64,000 bases of DNA from Brassica napus. Taxonomy: Eukaryota; Streptophyta; Magnoliopsida; Brassicales; Brassicaceae. Positions 1 through 11,475 of this stretch are shown piece by piece. The notes beneath the pieces were generated by a model. That model had not been told where the DNA came from. It was given only the letters and a program-made list of their open reading frames with translations, and made no database searches. Each line of letters opens with the position of its first letter. Within the stretch, counting starts at the first letter, position 1. The position numbers were made by a program, and so were the translations under genes. The DNA lies in assembly GCF_020379485.1 (NCBI RefSeq), contig NC_063451.1:25154630-25218629 (forward strand). The letters are read 5' to 3'.

Positions 1-343
1 TGTTTTGTTGTGGAAGAAAAAAACAACTCATGTGACTCTTACACCTTTGAATTATTATGTTGTACCTTTGAATTATTATGTTGTTTAAAGTGGTTCACGA
101 GACAAGTAGTTGTTGTTTCAAAGTCACATTTTAATTATTTTTATGTGAACAGTTGGCTTATACATGGAGTGGAGGCATAAACAATTACAATACAACACAT
201 TTGTAAATCATAAAGTTCATAACAATACAACACATTAGTACATAGTCTCATAAGGGTTAACAGCATTAGTACGACTAAGACAAAGAGCATGACACCAACA
301 CAAACTTCCTAAACCAGACCTAGTAATGCTGTTAACACCAACA
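1..343. other. 3' flank of the zf-GRF gene, no gene
   Basis: AT-rich, no supported gene. On the minus strand it is the 3' flank of the GRF-zinc-finger gene. Positions about 269-308 nearly repeat positions 370-409, which encode the membrane helix of that protein, so the coding tail has a degenerate tandem copy here (period about 101 bp). Confidence 0.6.
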
Positions 344-889
344 TCACTTCCCTCCGATCACCAGACCAAGTACCACTAATACAAAGAGCATGACACCAAC
401 ACAAACTTCAAACTCAATTTTTAAAGTAAATGACTTCTTTGCCAAGTCAGAAACTAAGTTCTCTAGCCTAACCACCTTTTCCTCAGACTCAAAGTTACTC
501 ATTAAGGTAAGGTTATCTACCTTTTCCTCCAACTGCAGAATGTGTTTATCCCTCGCCCTTATCTCCTCCATCACCGCGACGTCCCAAAACTTCCAGACAT
601 GGCAATCGCCATCATCCACATTCTTGCAGGTGTATACCCTCCTCCCCGGATCATTTTTTGATGTAGCTAGAATTGGTGCATCACCACAATAGCAAACCTG
701 GGGGAATCCAAACTCCACCTCAGGTTGTGGAGGATACTGCGTAGGATATTGAGACGGCTCAGGATACTTCAACTCCAACTCAGCTTGGTCACGACCAATA
801 AGCTCTTCTGTCTCGTTGTACCCACTATCAGCTTCATCCCTACTATAGTGTGATGAATCTGAAGGCTGGCTGTAACTATATCGGCCCAT
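344..889 (-). CDS. GRF-type zinc finger protein with C-terminal membrane helix
   Basis: 181-residue protein of the plant GRF zinc-finger type. The zinc module lies at about residues 66-101: C-Y-C-G-D near its start, then Y-T-C-K-N and later D-C-H-V-W-K-F-W. A predicted coiled coil follows (about residues 108-155) and then one C-terminal hydrophobic segment ending just before the stop. Proteins of this layout occur in many copies in Brassicaceae and are usually of unknown function; the GRF fold is known to bind nucleic acid in other proteins. The ATG at 889 is preceded on the minus strand by a T-rich tract and TTTGCAG near 905, a good splice acceptor, so the 5'UTR probably contains an intron. 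The upstream neighbour on the same strand is a Myb/SANT-like gene, a pairing suggestive of transposon-derived genes. Function is not assigned. Confidence 0.65.
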   Translation of the reverse strand: MGRYSYSQPSDSSHYSRDEADSGYNETEELIGRDQAELELKYPEPSQYPTQYPPQPEVEFGFPQVCYCGDAPILATSKNDPGRRVYTCKNVDDGDCHVWKFWDVAVMEEIRARDKHILQLEEKVDNLTLMSNFESEEKVVRLENLVSDLAKKSFTLKIEFEVCVGVMLFVLVVLGLVIGGK

Positions 890-1190
890 TTTTACGAATT
901 AAACCTGCAAAAAAAAAATTGAAAGTAACTCAATAGTAGCCTTAAGATGATAGCCAAGTATATCAAATGTCGAAAATACATTTTTTTAAGAACTACCAAG
1001 CAGAAAAACATTTAGGTAAATACATTTACTACACATGGGAAGTCACAAACACATACATTAAGAAAAATGCTACAAACAGAAATACATTAATGTACCAATT
1101 ATGAAACAGCAAATTCAGCAACACATTTCATGAAATACAAATATAGTAACTAGTTCAGGAAATACAAACAGATATCTCAGCAACAGACGG

Positions 1191-2057
1191 TCAGAAATAC
1201 TGAGCGAGCAGCTTGTTCTTGACAATCTCTTCAGCCTCGCTTAGTGGTCCTGTCTTGGCTAACAGTGTGTCTAAAATGGCAAGCTTTGACAGTCTCTCTT
1301 TCATCTCCATCACAGTAGTAACATCAGCAAGAGACTTTCCTTGACCCACCTTCCTTCTTGCTTTAGCCGCTTTGACACCTTCAGGCCGGACCTCTTCATC
1401 ACCAACAGTGGTGCTTGAGGTCACTGAACATTCCTCTCCAGCTTTTCGCTTTGAACTCCCAGTGGGTTTAGTGGGTTTAGGAGTGTTAAGACTGAGCCAT
1501 TTCTGCTCAAACCTCAACACGCACCACGCATACTCAAGATTGAATTTTCTCTTGTGATCAGCGTAGTAGATATCATAAGCCATCTTGAGGACGTCAGTCT
1601 CGCTCTGACCAGAAGTTATCTGTCTCTCCGCTGCCGAGTAAGCACCGCAAAATTTGTTGGTGAGGTCATTAATCTTCTGCCACCTCTGCTTAATATGGAG
1701 CCACTCTCTTGGTTCACCACTCTCTTTAGCATGTGGAGTAGATTTATAGTACTCAGCAACACGTTTCCAGAACGTCCCTGACTTTTGTTCATTCCCAACC
1801 ACTGCATCCTTAGATGTGTTGAGCCAAGCACTTATGACGACCTCGTCATCAGCTGGAGTCCATTGCCTTCTCTCCTTAGAGGCAACTGCTGGGTCTTCAC
1901 GTTCAGGTGGACCGTCAGGTTGTTGTGAACTATAAGGAGGTATCTCGGATGGATACTGAGTAGAAGGATAACTTCCATACTGAAAGTTTTGGCTATGGAG
2001 AAGATAGCTATAACTAGGGGACTCACTATAGGGATTCAATGGATTCCTTGAATCCAT
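1191..2057 (-). CDS. Myb/SANT-like (trihelix-type) DNA-binding protein, transposon-associated family
   Basis: 288 residues from the ATG at 2057. The frame is open further upstream to 2174, but those residues are hydrophobic and unlike the family, whereas MDSRNP followed by a Ser/Tyr/Gln/Pro-rich tail is typical. The Myb/SANT-like domain covers about residues 65-150, with conserved tryptophans in R-Q-W-T, I-S-A-W-L, F-W-K-R-V and I-K-Q-R-W. Next comes a NAM-associated-type C-terminal domain (W-C-V-L-R-F-E-Q-K-W-L then basic, Ser-rich residues) and a helical tail. Database relatives are often misnamed glutathione S-transferase T3-like; no GST fold is present. Such proteins resemble the Myb-like partner encoded by PIF/Harbinger elements, but no DDE transposase is seen nearby. 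It could be a domesticated gene or an element remnant. Confidence 0.7.
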   Translation of the reverse strand: MDSRNPLNPYSESPSYSYLLHSQNFQYGSYPSTQYPSEIPPYSSQQPDGPPEREDPAVASKERRQWTPADDEVVISAWLNTSKDAVVGNEQKSGTFWKRVAEYYKSTPHAKESGEPREWLHIKQRWQKINDLTNKFCGAYSAAERQITSGQSETDVLKMAYDIYYADHKRKFNLEYAWCVLRFEQKWLSLNTPKPTKPTGSSKRKAGEECSVTSSTTVGDEEVRPEGVKAAKARRKVGQGKSLADVTTVMEMKERLSKLAILDTLLAKTGPLSEAEEIVKNKLLAQYF

Positions 2058-4191
2058 TTCGATTAGAAGGACAGGAATAGAAAAGAAAGATACGTGAGAG
2101 AAAGAAGAGAGTAAGGGATAACCACAACAAGAATTAAACTTGTTGCAGCTATTTAAAGAAATTTGAGAGAACAACCATCAGAGAGCTTAAATGTTTCTCT
2201 AACAATCAACTACCAGGGTCTAATCAATATTTATTACTCGGAAAATAAAGAATCAAAGCAAACAAGTAAGTAAATATGATACACATTAGTTACTTATACT
2301 CGTTACACATAACTAATCAATATTTATTACTCCTTCGAAACTAACTACAAAACCAAGCAAACTAACTACAAAACTTTGCCAAGTAACACTCCTTCGAAAC
2401 CAAACTAAGTAAAAAAGTCAGTACAACGTTTTCATTAAATGTCAAAACCTACTTACTTCAATTTACACACCAACTAAAACAACACATGTCAATGATGAAT
2501 CCAATGTATCTAAAACAACAAGTTTAGAATCAAAATTCAGTATAGATCACAACATATAACGTGGCTCTCCATCAACTATACAATCAAAATTCAGTTCACT
2601 AATCAATCAAGTATAGAACTCAAAATTCAGTTCACTAATCAATCAAGCATATTTTTTTAACTAAAGTTCCCTAATCAATCAAGTATACGAAAAAATCACT
2701 AAAAAACCTATGCTTTACAATCAAAAACAAAGATCACTATACAATCATATTCATCGGTAAACGAAAGTCCATCAGAAACACGAACCAACAGATCACTATA
2801 CAATCATATACAACCAAAAGGCGAATCACCAATCTATTTTTTTAAATGATTCCTCTATATAGCTAACGGAGGACGGAGAAAGAAGACAAACCTGTTGGTG
2901 ACGGCGGCAGAGATGGTCTCCAACCGGAGAAAGAAGAGAGGCGAGATGGACGAGAATAGACGACGGCGGCGGAAGTACCCGTCGACAGCGAGAGAAGGAA
3001 GAGACGATGAAACCCTAAACCCAAACTCCGCGGACCTTGATCAAACCCAAAGCATGCAAAATATTAGAAACACATAATCGATAATCCCAGAATTATATCC
3101 ACAAAATCGATACGAGAGAGAGAGACAGAGAAGAGGGAGACGGAGAGAGAGAGTAATACGAACCTGGTGCAGATTCGATGCCGAGATTAAACGATTGATC
3201 GATGGATCGATGATTCTTCCAGCGAATCGCCGTCTACGGATCGAGAGAGAGAGAGAGAGAGAGAAGAGGGAGACGGAGAAGAACGTATAGAATGACACGT
3301 GACAGAAGAACGAAGTCAAAAAACTTCTTACCTAAAAATCGTCTCCTGGACTTTATATTTAATTTTGGGCCAATATTGGATAAGGATCGCCCATAAGAAG
3401 TGTTCAAATGTGCTGATAATGTTGCTCTAAGTTTCCAGGGATTGAGTTTGGCATGCATATTTGTTGGCTCTTGAGCACTCATTAAACATACGATTCATGA
3501 ACTAACTGTTAGGAAAAGACAACAATGAGCTGTAAAGTGGATATACCTACAATTTTTCATTCTTTATTACAGCATATTCTATTGAGTCAAAGAAATAATA
3601 ATTTATTACATGAAACACGAACACAAACTACCATCTGACAAGAGTAGAAGAATACAGCACTTGACACGACACATATCTTTAAAGAGCTTTCCACTGACTC
3701 CTTTTGTCTGCTTATTGTTACTTCATTGTTAAAGTCGAAAAAAGAGAAAAGCAAAAGCCATAAATAAAATCACAATAGATCTTCCAACTCTACCCCACCC
3801 AAGAGGATCTACTAGTGTTTTCCTTGGTCATCAACTTCAGATTCTCCTTGCAAAACCAACTCCAAGGTCTCCCTCTCTTTCCATAATTTTTAGTTACTTT
3901 TTTGTTCTTGCATATATTTTGTGTAATTCATAGTGAATCCACACATATTATAAGGCGCTACAGGAAAGCTTCCACACTTCTTCTGTGGTTAGAAGATACT
4001 TTGCTCTCTCTGTTTTCTAGTAAGTAGATTTTCTTTGATTATTAAATTCAGTTTCATACTTGTTGCTGTTGTAGATCTTTGATAATTGTTGTCTTCTTAA
4101 TAATTTTATTTTTAATTATTGCCATAATGTTTATTGAAAAAAGCTTTTAAACAATCCAAAGCGCTTTCTCTTTATTTCTGGTATAGAAAGA
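2058..4191. other. Intergenic: 5'UTR/promoter of the minus-strand pair and NF-YC9 leader
   Basis: No coding gene seen. On the minus strand two good splice donors (CAG/GTTTGTC near 2891 and CAG/GTTCGTA near 3163) suggest noncoding 5' exons of the genes to the left, in a purine-rich block 2870-3300 that holds a (GA)n run at about 3244-3263. Positions 2550-2700 repeat the phrase TCAAAATTCAGTTCACTAATC. Just before NF-YC9, a likely 5'UTR intron runs from the donor CTA/GTAAGTAG (4020) to the acceptor GGTATAG (4187). Confidence 0.55.
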
Positions 4192-4839
4192 ATGGACCAA
4201 CAAGAGCATGGACAATCCAGAGCCATGAACTACGGCACTAACCCATACCAAACCGGGACTGTGGGCCCCACAGCACCATCAGGCCAGATGGCGTTTCACC
4301 AGCAGCAACAGCTAACTCAACAGCTTCAAGTCTTTTGGCAGAACCAATTCAAAGAGATTGAGAAAACAACTGATTTCAAGAACCACAGCCTTCCACTTGC
4401 AAGAATCAAGAAAATCATGAAAGCTGACGAGGATGTACGTATGATCTCAGCCGAGGCTCCTGTTGTGTTTGCAAGGGCCTGCGAGATGTTCATATTGGAG
4501 CTGACACTCAGGTCCTGGAACCACACGGAGGAGAACAAGAGAAGGACGCTGCAGAAGAACGATATAGCAGCTGCTGTGACCAGAACTGACATATTTGATT
4601 TCCTTGTGGACATCGTTCCTAGGGAGGATCTCAGGGATGAAGTCTTGGGAAGTATTCCGAGAGGGACTGTCCCTGAGGCTTCTGCTGCTGGTTACCCGTA
4701 TGGATACTTGCCTTCAGGAACTGCTCCAGTAGGGAACTCGGGTATGGTTATGGGTAACCCGGGTAGTGCTTACCCACCTAACCCGTATATGGGTCAACCC
4801 ATTTGGCAACATCAGGGACCTGGCCAACCTGACCAGTAA
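4192..4839 (+). CDS. NF-YC9: Nuclear factor Y subunit C-9 (CCAAT-box factor)
   Basis: Single coding exon, 215 residues. It is the histone-fold NF-YC subunit, which pairs with NF-YB and then NF-YA (or CONSTANS) to bind CCAAT-type promoters in the nucleus; Arabidopsis NF-YC3/4/9 act in flowering and ABA/GA responses. A Gln-rich N-terminus (about 38-52) leads into the H2A-like histone fold (about 58-150) with the invariant blocks [12 protein letters not shown] and [11 protein letters not shown]. The Gly/Pro/Tyr-rich tail ends in a Q-P-D-Q motif like At1g08970. It is slightly shorter than the Arabidopsis protein, mainly in the N-terminal spacer. The first downstream intron appears to lie in the 3'UTR (4851-4942), too close to the stop to trigger decay. 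Confidence 0.95.
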   Translation: MDQQEHGQSRAMNYGTNPYQTGTVGPTAPSGQMAFHQQQQLTQQLQVFWQNQFKEIEKTTDFKNHSLPLARIKKIMKADEDVRMISAEAPVVFARACEMFILELTLRSWNHTEENKRRTLQKNDIAAAVTRTDIFDFLVDIVPREDLRDEVLGSIPRGTVPEASAAGYPYGYLPSGTAPVGNSGMVMGNPGSAYPPNPYMGQPIWQHQGPGQPDQ

Positions 4840-6073
4840 AACTAGCGTAGGTAAAGAAACTGTGAGTTTCAACTTTTTTAATTTTAGGCCTAATTAATAG
4901 TTTTATGTTTTTGGTACAATCTCATAATCTTTTCTTTTGCAGAGTTCTAGTCTTGTCCAAGTGGAATTAAGAAAGGAGGAGACTTCAAAGAAAACTAAAA
5001 GATCATATCAGTTTTTGAAATCAGTGTTGTAGAAGAATCTAAGTGTTTGTGTATTCAATCCTTTCTTTAAGGAAAATTTTAGGGATGAAACAGAAGAATG
5101 TATAAACTGTAAGGAAGAAGTGTGGTTGACATGGTTTTTTTATTTAAATGTTATTGTCTATCTTTATTGTCTCTCATGAGTGCTGGCCTGCTCGGTCGAG
5201 TTCAGTGCGATTCTATTTCTATCCCAAAGTTAGAAACTAAAACAAAGTTAGGTATGTCCATTGCGGTTTGGTTTATGTAGATATTTTTTGGATTATGGAA
5301 TGTGCAAACCGAATGAAAACTGTATAGCATTCAGTTTGATACAATGATACGGTTTTACTTCTTCGAGTTGGTTCAACCGGATTACACGTCCTTACTTGAA
5401 ACACTTACCAGGAGGAGCCCGGTTTGATGAGAATCACATGATGAAACTACTTAGATGAGTAACACTTGTAATTGTGTTTTTTATCAGTTAATCAATAGTG
5501 AATTATCAATTTATTTGATTTTATTTCTACTTAATAACTTAATTTTTATTCAATTATTTAAACTTAACGTGTAGGGATTGATATTAATGATTCGGTCTAC
5601 TTAACGATATATACACAAACCCAACAATACTAGTTATTGAATTTTTTTCGAAAAAAAAAAAAATACTAGTTATTGAAGCATAAAATATAACACCACGACT
5701 GAAGTACAAAGAAACCTTCTACGGCAATTCAACGACCAGTGTTTTCTTTAATGCATGGTTGATATTTAAAATTCAAGAATGCCACTCCAAAATATTGCTA
5801 AGACTATTTTAAAAACTATAATACGCACCTAACTCGCGCATGGAAGTTAATCACGTTCGTTGACGCACCTGATCAATTGACTTTCTAAGCCAACGTGCGT
5901 CCATGCATCTCAAGACTCAAGCCTCGTGCTCACAATCTCACACCCACGTATTCGCACATACAGGTGTGCATATCTTTTTCATATACATTCGTCTATGAGG
6001 TTATAAAACTACGTAGACATCATATACATGTTTATAGATTCAGAGATTGATAGGAAAGGCAAGTGCATATAAT
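4840..6073. other. NF-YC9 3'UTR and GUX5 copy 1 promoter
   Basis: Holds the NF-YC9 3'UTR with a GTAAAG...TTTTGCAG intron (4851-4942) and an AT-rich promoter region. About 5560-6050 is recognisably similar to 16880-17450 upstream of the second GUX5 gene (shared phrases such as GTTTTCTTTAATG, ATGGAAGTTAAT, AAGCCAACGTGCGT), so the tandem duplication includes upstream sequence. No gene seen; Arabidopsis has AMI1 in the equivalent place. Confidence 0.6.
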
Positions 6074-9000
6074 ATGGGGTCAAAAAACAAAAACTCGAGC
6101 AAGAGATTTTTCATGTTTTATCTAATGCTAACGTCACTGTCGTTTTTGGGTTTGATCTTAAGGTTTAAACCTCTGTTTCTACTCAATCCCATGATCACTT
6201 CTCCTTCGATCATCGAGATTCATTATTCTTTACCGGTGGTGCCGGTTAACCGTAACCCAAGATGGCTCAGACTCATCAAGAACTTTCTTCCGGATCAAAA
6301 AAAGATCCGAGTGGGTCTCCTCAACATAGCTGAAAACGAGCGAGAGAGCTACGAGGCAACCGGTACGTCGATACTTGAGAATGTCCACGTCTTGCTCGAT
6401 CCCCTCCCGAAGAATCTGACGTGGGAGAGTTTATTTCCGGTGTGGATCGACGAGGATCACACGTGGAACGCGCCAGTGTGTCCAGAGGTCCCTCTACCTC
6501 AAGTGGAAGGTACGGCTGCTGACGTGGACGTGGTCGTTGTTAAAACGCCGTGCGATGGATTTTCCGAGAGTAAAGGGTTGAGAGACGTTTTCCGGCTACA
6601 GGTGAATCTAGCGGCAGCGAAGCTGGTGGTGGAGAGTGGAAGGAGGAACGTTGACCGGACGGTGTACGTTGTCTTCATCGGGTCATGTGAGCCCATGCAT
6701 GAGATCTTTCGGTGTGATGAACGCGTGAGGCGCGTGGGGAAATATTGGGTGTATAGGCCTAACCTAAAGAAGTTGAAGCAAAAGCTTCTCATGCCTGTTG
6801 GTTCTTGTCAGATTGCACCACCGGTTACTGAACTAGGTAAATCTTCTTGTTACTCTAATGTATTGCTTTTCATCTTAATATATGCTAACGAATAAATGAA
6901 AACAATTAATGAATTAGTATATAAAAAGTTAGGACTACTATTTTATCGTTAAATAGTTTTAAATTGAAATTCATGATAAACTCGAATTTGACACAATGTT
7001 GAAATATTTCATGGATGTTGTTTCACATTGGAAATTTATTGAATTAACTAGTTCTTTTGTTTTCATTTATTTTTATATAAATATTTTGTTTTCAATTCTA
7101 AATTGGTATATATTATAATATATATGTGTCTATCAACTTTTAAAACATAATAAGTTTACTGTATATTTTTTTTCATTGAATAGATTGTTTCAAACTTTCA
7201 CATGTATTTGTATTTTATTATATATATATATTTTTGGATTATTATTTCATTATTTAAATCGTAACTATATATATAAAGATTAGTAAAATATTATTTTATT
7301 GTCATATTCAAAGATATTGTAACATTTCAAAAATTTATAAAGTTTTTTAAAAATTAAACTTTTTGTTTCATAGATTTATATTATCGAGTAAATAATTAAA
7401 CATTTAATTTTTGTTTAATTTTTAAAATAAACTATATAGTTTAAAATTTGTTTTCATTGGTTTAAGGTAGTATAGATTAATCATTGTTAGATAATCTGAT
7501 TTTTGTTCTTTAAAATTTTTTTTTTTATAATTTTAAAAGTTAACATCGACAAATATTTAAATATTTAGCATATAGAGGTATAGTATTACAACATTTAATT
7601 ATACTTATTTAATTTATACTATCTATAAATCCAATGGATCATCTATTGTTTAAATCCAATTATTGATAGCCCAATAAAAATTTCTAGTAGGTCCAAAATT
7701 TAAATGATAAGCTTAGATATTAAATATAACATGACTTTCTAAGAATATGTCCATTAAATCCAATTTTTAAAAAATTACACATGAATCAAAGTTGTGACTT
7801 CTGTTTTAATATATAAGATTTATAAATTTAGGAGTACGTAATTCATTTATGGTCAATTGATTTACGTTGAAACTCATGATAAACCTAAGCTTAACAATAT
7901 GTAATGCATTACTTGTTATAGATCAAGAAACGTGGAGACGGCAGAAGAACGAAAGTCTCTCATCAACAACTACATTATCATCATTTCCTGCCCAACGTGT
8001 TGCCTACGTGACGTTACTCCACTCATCAGAGAGCTATGTATGCGGAGCCATAGCTTTGGCGCAAAGCATAAGGCAATCTGGCTCGAGGCATGACATGATA
8101 CTCCTCCACGACGACTCTATAAAAAACAAATCTCGCATTGGCTTAAGCCTTGCCGGGTGGAAACTACGGCGTGTAGAGAGAATCAGTAGCCCTTTCTCCG
8201 AGAAAGGTTCTTACAATGAGTGGAACTACAGTAAGTTACGTGTATGGCAAGCAACAGATTATGATAAACTAGTGTTTATAGACGCAGACTTCATCATCGC
8301 GAAGAATGTTGATTATCTTTTCTTCTATCCTCAACTTTCGGCTGCTGGCAACAACAGAGTCTTATTCAACTCTGGAGTCATGGTAATGCATCTAAACCAT
8401 ATTTTCTCTTTTAAAATTACACAAATCAGTTTTTTTTTCCTTTAGTTTATATACATATCAATTTTACAAGATTTAGGGGGATGATTGGTTAGGATATATA
8501 AACTATTTTTAACTTTCAATTTTTATTTACATTTTCTAAAACTATGAATCATGATTTCATATTGATTTTTAAAGTTACAATCCAAAAATAAAAATGTCTC
8601 TGTAAACCCTATTTAATACAAAGTAGAAATATGTTTTTTTTTTCATTACCGTAGGTATAGTTAAAACAAAAATACTACATACTAAATTGTACAACAAAAT
8701 TTATAAAATTACAATCCAACTATCCCCTATATATTATTTGTGAAACATTACAACTTCTTTTTGTAGCCACGTGTCAGCACTAGGATGATTCTTAGAATTA
8801 TTAGAGAAATAAGTTGGTCCATCTAATTATATAATAAGCTTTTTATTAAACTAACAATAAATTCATTATTAATGTCATTTATTATTTCATTAAATAAAGA
8901 TTACGGAATTGCCTAATGTGGGTAAAGTATATATGACAATTAATGATTTTAAATAATAAAGATCTGATAAAAAAATAATGTATCTTCTATCAAATTTGTT

Positions 9001-10354
9001 TAATTTTAAACTATTAAAATAATTTTAAAAAATCACAATAACCATATTATAAAAATTTAGATTTTTCTGTATATGTTATATTTTGAATTTTAAAAAATGA
9101 CTATAAATTAATAAAACTGTTAAAAGTCTCACATTCAAATTTTGCGATCCATGGTTTAAAATTTTTGTTATGACAAAATACAAATGATTACAAAATCATA
9201 TAAGTAAAAGTCTAATTTAATTAATCATTAATATTTATAATATATATGTATATATATCATTCTAAATTAAACTATAAACCATATTGAATAAATAAATATT
9301 TTAGTTTCAAAATTTACTTTGAATAATTTTTTTTGATAAAAGTTCTGAACTAACATTGATAAATGTTTTTAAATTTCAATTACTAAATTTTTTAATCCCA
9401 TAAGGAAAATTTTGTTATCAGTAATTTAAAGTTTTTGCTATTAAAGATACACATGATCAAAAAAACATATGAGTAGAAAGCATCATTTAATAAGCATTAA
9501 TATTAAAAATATACTATGTATGTTAATATCATTTAAATTTAATTACATATCCTATCAAATTTTTTAAAAAAATTGTTTGGATTAATAAAATTGACTTATA
9601 CGTTCGCACCAATTTAATTATATATATAATAGCTACTGACTTTTAATTATTCAATATATATTTATTATTTTATAATATGTAAGAACATATAATACATAAA
9701 ATAATTTATATATATAGTGTTTATCCCGCGTAAGGCGCGAGTCTTAATCTAATCTAGTCACCCACTATACTTTTTCATTATTATCTCAAATTATTCACAA
9801 TCTATTCTTTTGTTGCTTAAATGATTTAAAATTCCCTGATTGTACATTGTAACAAATATTATTTTCTTTAGGTTCTGGAGCCTTCAGCTTGTCTATTTGA
9901 GGAACTAATGCAACAATCATTCAAGATCAAGTCTTACAACGGAGGAGACCAAGGCTTCCTCAACGAATACTTTGTGTGGTGGCATAGGTTATCAAAACGT
10001 GTAAACACGATGAAGTACTTTGGTGAAGAAACCAACATCGGTCCAAAACGCAATCTCCCAGACAACTTAGAAGGGATACACTACTTGGGGATAAAGCCAT
10101 GGAGATGTTATAGAGACTACGATTGTAACTGGGACTTGACAACGCGGCGCGTGTATGCAAGCGAGTCTGTGAACAAGAAATGGTGGAAAGTGTACGACAA
10201 GATGCCTAAGAAGCTGCAACGTTACTGTGGTTTGACTCGTAAGATGGATAAGAACATTGAGAAGTGGATGAAAGCTGCAAAGGTTAAGGGTTTTCCTGAA
10301 AAGCATTGGAGACTTCAAGTGGGAGATCCAAGGAAGAGGAACCTTGTTGATTAA
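6074..10354 (+). CDS. GUX5: GT8 glucuronyltransferase-like protein GUX5/PGSIP5, tandem copy 1
   Basis: Three exons: 6074-6836, 7922-8382 and 9872-10354, 568 residues with phases that close exactly. This is the PGSIP5/GUX5 branch of GT8, Golgi type-II membrane enzymes related to the GUX glucuronosyltransferases that decorate xylan; the substrate of GUX5 itself is uncertain. A short cytosolic N-terminus is followed by a membrane anchor (about residues 13-33) and a long stem. The GT8 domain starts at about residue 280, with the metal-binding D-A-D at 375-377 (V-F-I-D-A-D-F) and G-G-D-Q-G-F-L-N-E in exon 3. I chose ATG 6074 because copy 2 starts at the matching MG; the upstream in-frame TTG is not a start. 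Introns are 1.1 and 1.5 kb, much longer than in copy 2. Nothing disables the frame. Confidence 0.9.
6837..7921 (+). other. Expanded intron 1 of GUX5 copy 1
   Basis: Very AT-rich 1,085-bp intron with GTAAAT donor and TTGTTATAG acceptor. The matching intron of copy 2 (18231-18632) is about 400 bp. The extra sequence contains no ORF. About 7620-7830 ends in TTTTAATATATAAGAT, a phrase common in Brassicaceae non-autonomous repeats. Confidence 0.5.
9722..9757 (+). mobile_element. Helitron-like 3' terminus in GUX5 copy 1 intron 2
   Basis: The sequence has an imperfect GC-rich hairpin (CCCGCG, loop TAAGG, CGCGAG; five of six pairs) followed after 12 AT-rich bases by CTAG and then T. This is the terminal hairpin plus CTRR layout of plant Helitrons, which insert between A and T. 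The 5' TC end was not located; much of the enlarged intron 8383-9871 could be the element. No Rep/helicase is encoded, so it would be non-autonomous. Confidence 0.5.
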
Positions 10355-10487
10355 GCCAGTGGTAGCGTTTTGGATCGTTGATAGGCTTTTGAGAGACATT
10401 TGGGCATGCATGAAAGCACTTCAGTTCAGATTGGGCCTAAGAAAAGATGTTGTAACTGTTGTTTTTCCTTGTTTGGTCTAAATATAT

Positions 10488-10493
10488 GGTTCT
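10488..10493 (+). repeat. Target-site duplication of copia element 1, left
   Basis: GGTTCT directly precedes the 5' LTR and recurs at 16830-16835 right after the 3' LTR, marking the insertion site in the 3' flank of GUX5 copy 1. The true duplication may be 5 bp (GTTCT). Confidence 0.75.
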
Positions 10494-10846
10494 TGTTATA
10501 AGATAAACATTGAAATGATCATCTACTCTTTTACCAACTTAAGCACTATGATCATCTACTTATCAAGCACTATGATCACCCATTCATTTACCAAATCAAG
10601 CACCATCTTGTTATTTTATGTATTGTTGCTCACTATAAATATCATCACTCATCTCACTCTTTTGTATATAAAAAAATAAGAACAAAAGTTTATAATCAAA
10701 GAATCATTACATCTCATCTCTCTTCTCCCTTTTCATAGTAAATATTCTCTCTTGCATATTTATCGTATATCTTCTTTCTGCGGGGAAAATCTTTTGCCCT
10801 TGCTTAAATTTCTCGACACTATAGAATCATAAGTTATTTTACAACA
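10494..10846 (+). repeat. 5' LTR of copia element 1
   Basis: Starts TGTTATAAGATAAAC and ends TTTTACAAC(A). A TATAAAT box at 10634 probably drives transcription. Directly after it, ACGTTATCAGCACG resembles the initiator-tRNA primer-binding site typical of copia elements. Confidence 0.85.
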
Positions 10847-10907
10847 CGTTATCAGCACGATCGTTCTCTAAATTGATAAAATTTATTTGTATCATTTATA
10901 CCCTGCT

Positions 10908-11181
10908 ATAATGGTCGGTATACCGCCTATACTATTATTTATATCATGTTATAATGGCCGGAATACCGCCTATAATATTTATTAGTAATTTAATTAATTT
11001 ATTGGTCGGCCGAGCCGCCTTATATTATGTTTATTGTTAATTGGTCGGCCGAGCCGCCTTATATTCTATTTATTGTTAATTGGTCGGCCGAGCCGCCTTA
11101 TATTCTATTTATTGTTAATTGGTCGGCCGAGCCGCCGTATAACTTATTTATTACTCTGCATTGATCGGCTGAGCCGTCACA
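10908..11181 (+). repeat. Tandem hairpin-prone repeats in the copia leader
   Basis: Seven degenerate units of about 40 bp built on GGTCGGCCGAGCCGCC followed by TTATATTCTATTTATTG. The core TCGGCCGA is a perfect palindrome. The two leftmost units carry the variants GGTCGGTATACCGCC and GGCCGGAATACCGCC, which keep the dyad, and the last carries GATCGGCTGAGCCGTC. The array lies between the primer-binding site and gag, where packaging or translational leader signals would be expected. Confidence 0.85.
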
Positions 11182-11371
11182 TGATTTATTGTCATAACAT
11201 AAATATTCCATTGCCATAATATTTTTTATGAAATTTTATAAATTTGATTGACTGTTTAATACAATATTTTCAGACTGATTTTTGGTGCACTCGATTTAAC
11301 CCCAACGTTCACAAAGAAATTTTTTCAATAATTTCCCCTCTCTCCAACGGTCATGAACAGTGATTTTTATC

Positions 11372-11379
11372 TATAAATA
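11372..11379 (+). promoter_or_regulatory. TATA-like box inside the copia leader
   Basis: TATAAATA lies about 100 bp upstream of the small ORF at 11476, followed by a pyrimidine-rich, ATG-free stretch like a plant 5'UTR. This suggests a second promoter inside the element besides the LTR. Inference only. Confidence 0.35.
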
Positions 11380-11475
11380 CAACTCATTTTCACTTCATTT
11401 CCTCATCCAAAACATTTTATCTTCTCTCAAAAAATATTAAATCGCTCTCCTCCGATTTTTTTCATTTCAAGAAAG

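Noticed and set aside
2895..3077. A 60-codon plus-strand frame rich in Arg/Lys
   Set aside because: It lies in a purine-rich block with minus-strand splice donors, i.e. a 5'UTR region; the composition alone creates the basic reading.
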